Part shown: positions 41,381-50,867 of the stretch, in pieces
Layout: each line of letters begins with the position of its first letter
Position numbering within the stretch: position 1 is the stretch's first letter
Source: Candidatus Rokubacteria bacterium 13_1_40CM_69_27
GTDB taxonomy: Bacteria; Methylomirabilota; Methylomirabilia; Rokubacteriales; CSP1-6
Reading direction: 5' to 3'
Length of the DNA stretch: 52,814 bases
Assembly (NCBI GenBank): GCA_001917535.1
Contig: MNEF01000051.1
Span: 1-52,814, forward strand
The notes under the pieces: generated by a model
The model's database searches: none
Seen by the model: only the letters and a program-made list of their open reading frames with translations
What the model was told of the DNA's origin: nothing
Program-made: the position numbers and the translations under genes

Positions 41381-41487
41381 TTTCGAGTGCCGGCTTTGCC
41401 CGCGCAACTGTTGGGGAAGTTTGGAGGGGGCCGCGAGGCCCCCTCCAACCAGGGATTCGGAAGGGGGGCGAAGCCCCCCTCCGAGGA
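41381..41487 (+). repeat. Interspersed GC-rich repeat, copy 3
   Basis: The element starts TTTCGAGTGCCGGCTTTGCC, carries the GGAGGGGGCC-GCGAGGCCCCCTCC palindrome and a second hairpin GGGGGGCGAAGCCCCCCTCC, and ends CCGAGGAG. The GAGGAG at its end sits 3-8 bases before the ntrC-type ATG and serves as its ribosome binding site. It separates the kinase and regulator genes of one operon. Confidence 0.85.
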
Positions 41488-41490
41488 GAC

Positions 41491-42924
41491 ATGAGCACGC
41501 GGATCCTGATCGCCGACGACGAGGACAGCCTGCGCTGGGTACTCGAGAAGGGCCTGCGCCAGGTGGGCTACGAGGTCACCGCCGTGAAGGACGGCGAGGA
41601 GGCGATCCAGGCCTTCGAGAGCGGACCGTTCGACCTGGTGTTCCTCGACGTCCGCATGCCGGGCATCGACGGGCTGGCCGCGCTGGAGCGCCTGCGGGCG
41701 ATCCGCCCCGACGTCTACGTGGTGGTGATGACGGCGCACGGGACGATGGACACCGCCATCAAGGCGATGCAACGGGGCGCCTATGACTACCTGGCCAAGC
41801 CATTCGATCTGGACGAGGTGCTCCTGCTGACCGAGCGGGCGCTGGCGGCGGGACGGCTCACCCAGGAGGTGGCGCGGTTGCGCCGCGGGCTCCAGGAGGT
41901 GCGCGAGTTCAGCGCGCTGATCGGGCGACACCCGCGGATGCAGGAGGTCTACAAGACCATCGGCCGCATCGCCGGCACCGACGTGACGGTGCTCCTGCGC
42001 GGGGAGTCGGGCACCGGCAAGGAGCTCGTCGCCCGCGCCATCCACCACTACAGCCGGCGCTCGGGCCGCCCCTTCGTCGCCGTGTCGTGCGCGGCGATTC
42101 CGGGGACGCTGCTGGAGTCGGAGATGTTCGGCCACGAGCGGGGTGCCTTCACCGACGCCAAGGAGCGCAGGCTCGGCAAGTTCGAGATGGCCCACGGGGG
42201 GACGCTCTACCTCGACGAGATCGGCGACATGCCGCTCGAGCTGCAGGCCAAGCTCCTGCGAGCGCTCCAGGAGCGGACCATCGAGCGCGTCGGCGGCCAC
42301 GAGCCGATCCCCGTCGACGTGCGGGTCCTGGCGGCCACCAACCGGGATCTGGAAGCGCTGATGAAGGAGGCGGGCTTCCGTGAGGACCTCTACTATCGGC
42401 TCAACGTCGTCGCCCTCAACCTGCCGCCGCTCCGCGAGCGCCGCCGCGACGTTCCCCTGCTGGTGGAGCACTTCCTCGCCAAGTACGCCGACGAGCTCGG
42501 CGAGCGGGGCGTGGCGCCGGAGGCCCTCGACCGCCTCGTCGGCCACGACTGGCCCGGCAACGTCCGCGAGCTGGAGAATGTCGTCCAGCGCGCGATGGTG
42601 CTGGCGACGACCGGCGTCATCCTGCCCGAGCATCTGCCGATCGGTCCGGTCTCGGCGGCGGCCTCCGTCGCCGTCGATGCCTCGCTCGAGGAGATCATCG
42701 AGCGCAAGCTGATGGAGTGCGTGCGCGGCCTGCGCCAGCGCTCGACGGCGAACCTCTACGACCTGATGGTCGGCCTCGTCGAGAAGCCCCTGCTGCGGGC
42801 CGTCCTGCGCGAGACCGAAGGCAACCAGGTGCGCGCCGCCCAGATCCTGGGCATCAACCGCAACACCCTCCGCAAGAAGCTCACCGAGCACGGCATCAAC
42901 CCCGAGGAGCTGGAGCACCGGTAG
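41491..42924 (+). CDS. Sigma-54-dependent response regulator, NtrC family
   Basis: The 477-residue activator has a receiver domain with Asp53 (FLDVRMPG), an AAA+ domain with Walker A GESGTGKE (about residue 171) and a C-terminal Fis-type helix-turn-helix (NQVRAAQILGINRNTLRKKL). The sigma-54 contact loop GAFTDA (about residue 217) is intact. It activates sigma-54 promoters when phosphorylated by the upstream kinase. Its targets are unknown; the family name suggests nitrogen control. The total length and the C-terminus ending NPEELEH are typical of NtrC. Confidence 0.93.
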   Translation: MSTRILIADDEDSLRWVLEKGLRQVGYEVTAVKDGEEAIQAFESGPFDLVFLDVRMPGIDGLAALERLRAIRPDVYVVVMTAHGTMDTAIKAMQRGAYDYLAKPFDLDEVLLLTERALAAGRLTQEVARLRRGLQEVREFSALIGRHPRMQEVYKTIGRIAGTDVTVLLRGESGTGKELVARAIHHYSRRSGRPFVAVSCAAIPGTLLESEMFGHERGAFTDAKERRLGKFEMAHGGTLYLDEIGDMPLELQAKLLRALQERTIERVGGHEPIPVDVRVLAATNRDLEALMKEAGFREDLYYRLNVVALNLPPLRERRRDVPLLVEHFLAKYADELGERGVAPEALDRLVGHDWPGNVRELENVVQRAMVLATTGVILPEHLPIGPVSAAASVAVDASLEEIIERKLMECVRGLRQRSTANLYDLMVGLVEKPLLRAVLRETEGNQVRAAQILGINRNTLRKKLTEHGINPEELEHR

Positions 42925-42975
42925 TCGGCCGCCAGCCGGAGGGTTGCATCCGTCCGCGCGCCGCGCGGGGGTGCC

Positions 42976-43154
42976 TTATCCACCTATCCACGGATGTTCA
43001 CAATGTGAAAATCGCCCGGTGCGATGCGGCCTCACGGACGGGGTGCGCGATAGACGCCCCAAAAACGCCCTCGAACGGGCCCCCGAGCGTGGGAAACGCG
43101 TTCTGACGCGGTGATTCCACCGCGGCCGTGAGAAACGCCGCATTTTTTGCGGCG
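42976..43154 (+). promoter_or_regulatory. Intergenic region with palindromes and a DnaA-box-like site
   Basis: The 290 bases between the NtrC-type gene and the receiver gene hold no credible ORF. Visible elements are TTATCCACC (42976-42984, one mismatch to a DnaA box), then TATCCACGG; a perfect palindrome TTCACA-A-TGTGAA (42997-43009) that could be an operator; and a 7-bp hairpin CGCCGCA-TTTT-TGCGGCG (43136-43154). None can be assigned to a regulator from sequence alone. Confidence 0.4.
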
Positions 43155-43214
43155 ATCCTCACCATTGATCTTCTCGCAGCCGGTACCATAGGGTGGCGTG
43201 GTCGCCCAGCCCCC

Positions 43215-45437
<2,223 letters not shown>

Positions 45438-45527
45438 TCACAACACGACTGAGGGTAGGGTACGGCCGAAAAGCCCGACGATCAAGCGCTGCAACGAGGT
45501 GCGGTTGCTGCTGGGTCGCTGGCGTTG

Positions 45528-45662
45528 CTAGTTCTGCTTCCCCTGTGGTCCCTTCGGGCTCTGTGCAGCTGGAGCGGCTGGACGTGGCGTTGAGGGGGGA
45601 GGATTAACTCCGCCCTTCTGGATCGTTCCTTCGCGGACCCGAGTCGATTTCTCCTTGCTCAT
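45528..45662 (-). CDS. 44-residue proline-rich small protein upstream of thiC
   Basis: ATG at 45660-45662 follows a near-perfect AGGAGG with 7-base spacing. The frame encodes MSKEKSTRVREGTIQKGGVN, then a Pro/Ala/Gln-rich tail (PPPSTPRPAAPAAQ...) ending at TAG. It is basic and probably disordered. The good ribosome binding site and biased amino-acid content favour a real small gene. Function is unknown. It is transcribed toward the thiC riboswitch and might share a promoter with thiC. No other gene is seen in 45440-45770. Confidence 0.5.
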   Translation of the reverse strand: MSKEKSTRVREGTIQKGGVNPPPSTPRPAAPAAQSPKGPQGKQN

Positions 45663-45769
45663 TCGTCGGCCTCCTGGCTTTCGCGTGAAGTAGGGACCGG
45701 CTCCACGATTCGGACAAGCTTGTCAGAGCGTTCTCGCGTGCTATCATCGGCCTCACCGCGGAGGCGTGA

Positions 45770-47050
45770 TTGAAGATCTGCTTCTTCCACCTCATGCCGT
45801 ACCGGTTTCTGCCCGACGATTTCGAGGAGCGCTACCGATCGGTGTGGGTGGACGTCCCCCACGGGCTGCACGACGCCGAGAAGACCCACGGCCTGTACCA
45901 CGAGTACCTCGACGAGCTGGAATACGCCGAGCAGGTCGGCTTCGACGGGCTGTGCGTCAACGAGCACCACAACAACGCCTACGGCCTCATGCCCTCGCCG
46001 AACCTCATGGCCGCCGCGCTCACGCGGCGGACGTCGCGGGCCGCCCTCGTCGTCCTCGGCAACAGCCTGGCCGCCTACAACCCGCCCCTCCGGGTGGCCG
46101 AGGAGTTCGCCATGATCGACGTGCTGAGCCGCGGCCGGCTGGTGGCGGGCTTTCCGGTCGGCACGTCGATGGACATGAACTTCGCCTATGGGATCAATCC
46201 CGCCACCCTGCGCGACCGGTACTACGAGGCTCACGACCTGATCATCCAGGCCTGGACGCGCCCCGAGGTCTTCGCCTTCAACGGCACGTATACCCAGGTC
46301 CGCTATGTGAACATCTGGCCCCAGCCGCTCCAGAAGCCGCACCCGCCGGTGTGGATCCCGGGCGGCGGCAGCGTCGAGACGTGGGAGTGGACGGCGAAGC
46401 TCGACTACGTCTACTGCTATCTCTCCTACTATGGCTACAAGCGCGGCAAGCTGACGATGGACGGGTTCTGGCAGGCGATTGCCCGGCTCGGCGCCGACGA
46501 CAATCCGTATCGGGCAGGCTTTCTACAGCTTGTGTGCGTGGCCGACACGGATGCAGAGGCGGAACGACTCTATTTCCCGCACGTGCATTATTTTTACCAG
46601 AAGTGTCTGAACGTCTGGGAGGGCTTCGCCGAGGCGCCGGGCTACCGCACGGTGCAGTCGCTCCAGGCCGGTCTCCGACCCCAGATCGGCGCCCAGGCCA
46701 AGAAGATCCGCCAGTCGCTCACCTGGCCGAGGTATCTCGAGCAGGGGTACGTGATCGCCGGCAGTCCCGCCACCGTGCGGCAGCAGCTCACCGAGTGCAT
46801 CGAGACGCTGCGGGTGGGCCATCTGATGGTGCTGCTGCAGATCGGCAGCATGCCCAAGGACCTGGCCCTCCACAACACCGGGCTCTTCGCGCGCGAGGTG
46901 ATGCCCCACGTGCGCGACCTCTGGTCCGGCTACAAGGACCGCTGGTGGCCCGCTGGTGTCACGAATGGCGACCCGGGGGCGGGGAGGCCCCTCGCTCCAG
47001 GAACCCCACTTGCGCTCGGGACCTCCCCGCCCCCGGGTCACGCGTCATGA
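45770..47050 (+). CDS. LLM class flavin-dependent oxidoreductase
   Basis: The 426-residue protein belongs to the bacterial luciferase-like family, which uses FMNH2 or F420H2 in a TIM barrel. Marks: GFDGLCVNEHHNNAYGLMPSP, LVVLGNSLAAYNPPLRVAEE, DVLSRGRLVAGFPVG and VPIWIPGGG-like VWIPGGGSVETWEW. The start is TTG 45770 with GCGGAGG just before it. The last 30 or so residues (from about 46970) come from a hairpin element and are probably not functional. It leads a four-gene overlapping operon; the substrate is unknown. Confidence 0.9.
   Translation: MKICFFHLMPYRFLPDDFEERYRSVWVDVPHGLHDAEKTHGLYHEYLDELEYAEQVGFDGLCVNEHHNNAYGLMPSPNLMAAALTRRTSRAALVVLGNSLAAYNPPLRVAEEFAMIDVLSRGRLVAGFPVGTSMDMNFAYGINPATLRDRYYEAHDLIIQAWTRPEVFAFNGTYTQVRYVNIWPQPLQKPHPPVWIPGGGSVETWEWTAKLDYVYCYLSYYGYKRGKLTMDGFWQAIARLGADDNPYRAGFLQLVCVADTDAEAERLYFPHVHYFYQKCLNVWEGFAEAPGYRTVQSLQAGLRPQIGAQAKKIRQSLTWPRYLEQGYVIAGSPATVRQQLTECIETLRVGHLMVLLQIGSMPKDLALHNTGLFAREVMPHVRDLWSGYKDRWWPAGVTNGDPGAGRPLAPGTPLALGTSPPPGHAS
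46970..47039. repeat. 18-bp perfect inverted repeat at the end of the first LLM gene
   Basis: GACCCGGGGGCGGGGAGG (46970-46987) and its exact complement (47022-47039) are separated by 34 bases. The element is read as the C-terminal tail of the oxidoreductase and ends seven bases before the next start codon. Its RNA hairpin would be very stable and could tune expression of the downstream genes. Confidence 0.85.
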
Positions 47051-47832
47051 CGCCGGAGGACCGGATCGTCAGCATCAGGGAGGGGGCGGTCGCCTTTCGC
47101 GTGCTCTCGGCAGGTCGGGGCGCGCCGCTCGTGTACTTCCACTCCTTCCACGAGCGGGGCGGCTGGTCGCCGTTCCTCGAGCGTCTGGCCCGGCGGCACA
47201 CGGTGCACGCGCCCTTGCATCCGGGGGTCGCGGGCTCGACCGGCGTGGAGACGCTGGACGACGTCTTCGACCTCACGCTGGCGTACGACGAGCTGCTCGA
47301 GGCCCTCGGCCTCACCGCCGCCCACTTCTGCGGCCACTTCTTCGGCGGGATGGTGGCGGCCGAGCTGGCGGCCGTGTTTCCCCGGCGCGCGGGACGGCTC
47401 GTGCTCGTCTCGCCACTCGGCCTCTGGCGGGACGAAGCGCCGTCGGAGGACATCCTCATCCTGCCCCCGGAGGACCTCCTGTCCGTGCTGTGGAGCGATC
47501 CGGGGTCGGAGGCGGCCCGCCGGTGGGCAGAGTTGCCCGAGAACGACGCGCAGAACGTCGCCGCGCAGATCGAATCGATTGCGCGCCGGGCGGCGATGGC
47601 GAAGTTTATCTGGCCGATCCCCGACCGGGGATTGACGAAGCGTCTGCACCGCATCCGGGCCCCCGCGCTGGTGCTGTGGGGCGATGCGGACAGGGTGAAT
47701 CCCGTGGTGTATGCGGAAGAGTGGCAGCGGTGCATCAAGGGCGCGGCCGTGAAGATGCTGCGCGGCGGCCACATGCTGATCCACGAAGCGCCCGAGGCGG
47801 CCGCCCGGGCAGTGGAGGAGTTCCTCGCATGA
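47047..47832 (+). CDS. Alpha/beta hydrolase fold protein lacking the usual nucleophile
   Basis: The 261-residue protein has the alpha/beta hydrolase layout: an oxyanion region PLVYFHSFHERGG, the nucleophile elbow, the acid in VLWGDADRVNP and the histidine in RGGHMLIHEAP. The elbow reads GHFFGGM, so Phe98 stands where Ser, Asp or Cys is expected (GHSFGGM in relatives). The enzyme may be inactive as an esterase or do cofactor-independent chemistry. It overlaps its neighbours by ATGA on both sides. Confidence 0.85.
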   Translation: MTPEDRIVSIREGAVAFRVLSAGRGAPLVYFHSFHERGGWSPFLERLARRHTVHAPLHPGVAGSTGVETLDDVFDLTLAYDELLEALGLTAAHFCGHFFGGMVAAELAAVFPRRAGRLVLVSPLGLWRDEAPSEDILILPPEDLLSVLWSDPGSEAARRWAELPENDAQNVAAQIESIARRAAMAKFIWPIPDRGLTKRLHRIRAPALVLWGDADRVNPVVYAEEWQRCIKGAAVKMLRGGHMLIHEAPEAAARAVEEFLA

Positions 47833-48623
47833 GTGTGATCCCTGGTAGCACGGCGGTCGTGACGGGCGGGGGCTCCGGCATAGGCCGGGCCACGGCCCAA
47901 ATGCTGGCGACACGGGGAGCGGCGGTGGCGGTGGTGGATCTGGACGAGGCGGGCGCACGGGAGACAGCCGAGCTGATCGCCAAGAAGGGAGGCCGAGCGG
48001 TGGCCTTCCGGGCCGACGTCAGCCGGGCGGCGGAGCTGGACCGCGCTGTGGACGGGGCCATCGCCGCGCTGGGCCCCCTCGAGATCATGGTCAACAACGC
48101 GGGAATCCTCGACGGCTATTTCAACGTGGACGAGACGGACGAAGCCGTCTGGCGCCGGGTGCTCGAGATCGATCTCACCGGCGTCTTCCTCGGCTGCAAG
48201 CGCGCGCTGCGCGAGATGCTGCCGCGCCGTCGCGGACGCATCGTCAACATGGCCTCGGTGGCGGGGCTCAACGGGACCGGTGGCGGCGCCGCCTACGTGG
48301 CGGCCAAGCATGGGGTCGTGGGGCTGACGCGACAGATGGCGGTGGCCTACTCGGCCCGCGGCGTGACGGTCAATGCGGTGTGCCCCGGACCCATCCTGAC
48401 CGGGCTCCGGCAGCACTCCCAAGACATTCTTGGCCCGGGCACGCCGGACATGAGTCACCGAGGCATCGCCGTCAGCGACGAGCAGGTGCGGGCGGTGGTG
48501 CCGGCGGGGCGCCGGGGGACCGTGGAAGATGTCGCCGCCGCGGTGTGCTTTCTGGCCTCCGACGAGGCGGCCTACATCACGGGGCATACCCTCGTGGTCG
48601 ACGGGGGCTGGAGGGCGAAGTGA
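47829..48623 (+). CDS. Short-chain dehydrogenase/reductase
   Basis: The 264-residue classical SDR has the NAD(P)-binding TGGGSGIGRA, DVDLDEAG-type VVDLDEAG (an Asp that favours NAD), NNAG, the catalytic Ser in MASVAG and YVAAK (Tyr/Lys). The C-terminal ITGHTLVVDGGW is typical of 3-oxoacyl-ACP-reductase-like members. It probably oxidises or reduces an alcohol/ketone in the pathway of this operon. Start ATG 47829 overlaps the hydrolase stop; the stop overlaps the next gene (GTGA). Confidence 0.93.
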   Translation: MSVIPGSTAVVTGGGSGIGRATAQMLATRGAAVAVVDLDEAGARETAELIAKKGGRAVAFRADVSRAAELDRAVDGAIAALGPLEIMVNNAGILDGYFNVDETDEAVWRRVLEIDLTGVFLGCKRALREMLPRRRGRIVNMASVAGLNGTGGGAAYVAAKHGVVGLTRQMAVAYSARGVTVNAVCPGPILTGLRQHSQDILGPGTPDMSHRGIAVSDEQVRAVVPAGRRGTVEDVAAAVCFLASDEAAYITGHTLVVDGGWRAK

Positions 48624-49759
48624 TCACCAAGTTCTCGGTCCTCTACGTGGGGCAGATCGAGCTCGACAACATCGGCCGTGACGGCACGCCGGCCGACCAG
48701 CGGTGGTACACCAACGAGCGGCTGGTCGAGGCGTTCTCGGCGGCGCGCGACATCGCTCAAACGATGGACGAGCTGGGCTACTACTGCCTGTGGACCGCCG
48801 AGCATCACTTCCAGCGAGAAGGCTACGAGGTCTTCCCCAATCTCATCCTGCTCTCGACGTGGCTGGCGACGCAGACGCAGCGGCTCAAGTTCGGGTGCGC
48901 CTTCAACATCCTCCCCATGTGGCATCCGATCCGACTGGCCGAGGACTACGCGGTCGCCGACATCCTGACCAACGGCCGGGTGATCTTCGGCGTCGGGCGC
49001 GGCTATCACACGCGCGAGGTCGAGACCTTCGGCTCGCCCATGCTGGACAACGCCGCCAACAAGGAGCTGTTCGAGGAGCAGATGGAGGTGCTCCTCAAGT
49101 GTTTCAACGAGGAGTCGTGGAGCCATCACGGCAAGCACTACGACGTCCCGCCGGCGGTCCCCTACCGGGGCTACGAGCTGCGGGAGATCACGTGCGTGCC
49201 GCGGCCGATCCACCGCCCGGTGGAGATCTGGCAGCCGATCGCCAGCGGCAAGACGCTGGACTACATCGCCACCCGCGGCATCAAGGGAATGGTGACGCTC
49301 AACGGCGAGCGCATCGTCGACCAGATTTTTCACGCCTACCGCAACGCCGCCGCCCGTGGCGGGCGCCACCTCGAGCTCGGCGAGGATCTCTGCTGGGGCG
49401 TGGGGTTCTACCTCGCCGACACCGAGGAGGAGGCGATCCGGCGCCTGGGGCCCGCCCACGACGAGCGCTACAAGTGGTTCGCCCCCTTTGGCTTCGTGCG
49501 CTATGCCGACGAGCAGGGGCGGCCCTGGGGCACGCCCGGCGCGCCCGCCCGCGTGCCCACGCTCCGGGAGGGCATCGCCCAGAAGGCCTGGCTCTGCGGG
49601 CCGCCGGCGCGCGCCATCGAGGTCATCAAGGAGTTCGAGGCGAAATATCCGGGGCTCGACCAGATGATGATCCACTGGGCCGAGGGCATCCCCCCGAAGG
49701 AGTTCAAGGAGCAGCTGCGCCGCTTCGCGCGCGAGGTGATGCCGGCCTTCCGGCGCTGA
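48620..49759 (+). CDS. LLM class flavin-dependent oxidoreductase (second)
   Basis: The 379-residue luciferase-like protein is only distantly related to the one at 45770. Marks: DELGYYCLWTAEHHFQREGYEVFPN, FGCAFNILPMWHPIRLAEDYAVADILTNGRVIFGVGRGYHTREVE and the C-terminal LLM tail. The start is GTG 48620 with a 4-base overlap of the SDR. Two such oxidoreductases in one operon suggest a two-step oxidation or a two-component monooxygenase, but no flavin reductase is present here. Confidence 0.9.
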   Translation: MITKFSVLYVGQIELDNIGRDGTPADQRWYTNERLVEAFSAARDIAQTMDELGYYCLWTAEHHFQREGYEVFPNLILLSTWLATQTQRLKFGCAFNILPMWHPIRLAEDYAVADILTNGRVIFGVGRGYHTREVETFGSPMLDNAANKELFEEQMEVLLKCFNEESWSHHGKHYDVPPAVPYRGYELREITCVPRPIHRPVEIWQPIASGKTLDYIATRGIKGMVTLNGERIVDQIFHAYRNAAARGGRHLELGEDLCWGVGFYLADTEEEAIRRLGPAHDERYKWFAPFGFVRYADEQGRPWGTPGAPARVPTLREGIAQKAWLCGPPARAIEVIKEFEAKYPGLDQMMIHWAEGIPPKEFKEQLRRFAREVMPAFRR

Positions 49760-49770
49760 CCGCCGCCGCT

Positions 49771-49869
49771 ATACCCCCGACGGGTATCTTCGTCGACGTG
49801 CGGGGACCCCCTAGGGATGGTGTTTTTTCTTTCGTCCCCCTCGTACATGTGGTAGTAATACCCCCGGGG
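49771..49869 (+). promoter_or_regulatory. Three ACCCCC-GGG palindromic sites resembling CsoR-family operators
   Basis: ATACCCCCGACGGGTAT (49771-49787), ACCCCCTAGGGAT (about 49806-49818) and AATACCCCCGGGG (about 49857-49869) lie in the 150-base gap before the small gene at 49913. Their form resembles the C/G-tract operators of CsoR/RcnR metal sensors. No such regulator is encoded in this window, so this is only a pattern match. Confidence 0.35.
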
Positions 49870-49912
49870 CAGGAGCTCGGCCGGACCTCAACCACGACGA
49901 GGAGGAGGACAG

Positions 49913-50071
49913 ATGGCGAAGAAGAAGGCGTTCGGGGGCTACTCCATCAGCTTCAAGGGGTGCCAGGACTCGCTCGAGAAGCTCTTCGGCAGCACGCCCA
50001 TCGGGCCCTCGGTGATGACCAAGAAGCTCTGGAGCTACGTCAAGCGGAAGAGGCTCGGCAAGCGGCGGTAA
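49913..50071 (+). CDS. 52-residue basic protein resembling the first half of a SWIB domain
   Basis: ATG at 49913 follows a strong GAGGAGG. The product MAKKKAFGGYSISFKG... continues with LEKLFGSTPIGPSVMTKKLW and SYVKRKRLGKRR. The stretch GSxPIxxSxMTKKLWxYVK matches helix 1-2 of SWIB/MDM2 domains, but the rest of the domain is absent. It may be a DNA-associated protein, as the very basic end suggests. A perfect terminator follows, making it a single-gene unit. Confidence 0.75.
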   Translation: MAKKKAFGGYSISFKGCQDSLEKLFGSTPIGPSVMTKKLWSYVKRKRLGKRR

Positions 50072-50093
50072 CCGCGAGCGCCCCCGGCGCTCG

Positions 50094-50125
50094 GGCGGCC
50101 CGCGTTCGGCGGGCCGCCTTTTTTT
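50094..50125 (+). terminator. Rho-independent terminator after the small SWIB-like gene
   Basis: GGCGGCCCGC (50094-50103) pairs perfectly with GCGGGCCGCC (50109-50118) around a 5-base loop, followed by seven T residues. It ends the 49913-50071 transcript and stands between it and the converging HAD gene. Confidence 0.92.
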
Positions 50126-50206
50126 CTTCGGAGGGGCCTCGACGGCCCCCTCCGAAGCTCCCAGTGGAGAGTGCGCGAGCGAAGCCCGCCCTCGAAGTGG
50201 CGCGAG
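50126..50206 (-). repeat. Interspersed GC-rich repeat, copy 4 (inverted)
   Basis: Read on the minus strand it follows the same order as the other copies: CTTCGAGGGCGGGCTTCGCTCG, then CTGGGAGCTTCGGAGGG, then the GGGGCCGTCGAGGCCCC palindrome and CTCCGAAG. It begins directly after the HAD gene stop and abuts the terminator. Confidence 0.8.
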
Positions 50207-50860
50207 CTACGTTGGGAGCTGATCCAGGCGCGTGATCTCGAAGTGAGCGCGGAGGCCCAGCTCTTCGGCGGGCGCGCCCGCGCGGTTGCACCAGGCGACT
50301 TGATAGCCGAAGGCCTGGGCGCCGGCCACGTCCCACGCGTTCGACGACACGAAGAGCAGTTCCCCCGCCGGGATATTCATGGCCGTCGGGCCCAGGGCGT
50401 AGACGAGCGGCGAGGGCTTGTAGGTCTTCACGGCGTCCACCGAGAGAACGTGCTGCAGATGCGGCCCGAGACCGCCGGAGGCCACCGCTGCCGCCAGCAT
50501 GCGCGGCGCCCCGTTCGACAGGATCGCGCGGGGCCGGGGCGCCAGGCGCTCCAGCGCCGCCGTGACTTCCGGGAAGCACGCCAGCGTGAGGTAGGCGTCC
50601 ATCAGCCGACGGACCTGTGCGTCGGTGGCGGCGAGGCCGAGCCGGCGGATGGCGTAGCGCAGCGCTGCCTCGGTCACCGCCCAGAAGTCCTCGTAGCGCC
50701 CCATGAGTGCGCGCAGCCACGTGTACTCGAGCTGCTTCTGGCGCCAGGTCGCGGAAAGCGTCGCCGGGTCGGCGGTGATGGCGCGGCCGGCCTCGATGAC
50801 CGAGTGGACGTCGAAGAGCGTGCCGTAGGCGTCGAAGACGTATCCACGGATGGGCGCCAC
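50207..50860 (-). CDS. Haloacid dehalogenase type II (HAD superfamily)
   Basis: The 217-residue protein has the L-2-haloacid dehalogenase pattern: FDAYGTLFD with nucleophile Asp10, ILSNGAP (motif II), the lysine in SVDAVKTYKPSP and SSNAWDVAGAQAFGY (motif IV). These are the residues that distinguish type II dehalogenases from phosphatases. It hydrolyses 2-halo acids to hydroxy acids, or a related substrate. The start is GTG at 50858-50860, seven bases after dacA stops. Confidence 0.88.
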   Translation of the reverse strand: MAPIRGYVFDAYGTLFDVHSVIEAGRAITADPATLSATWRQKQLEYTWLRALMGRYEDFWAVTEAALRYAIRRLGLAATDAQVRRLMDAYLTLACFPEVTAALERLAPRPRAILSNGAPRMLAAAVASGGLGPHLQHVLSVDAVKTYKPSPLVYALGPTAMNIPAGELLFVSSNAWDVAGAQAFGYQVAWCNRAGAPAEELGLRAHFEITRLDQLPT

Positions 50861-50867
50861 GACCGCG

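Noticed and set aside
45604..45795. 63-codon minus-strand ORF across the start of the first LLM gene
   Set aside because: It overlaps the LLM start head-on and lacks a ribosome binding site. The 44-codon ORF at 45528-45662 in another frame is far better supported.
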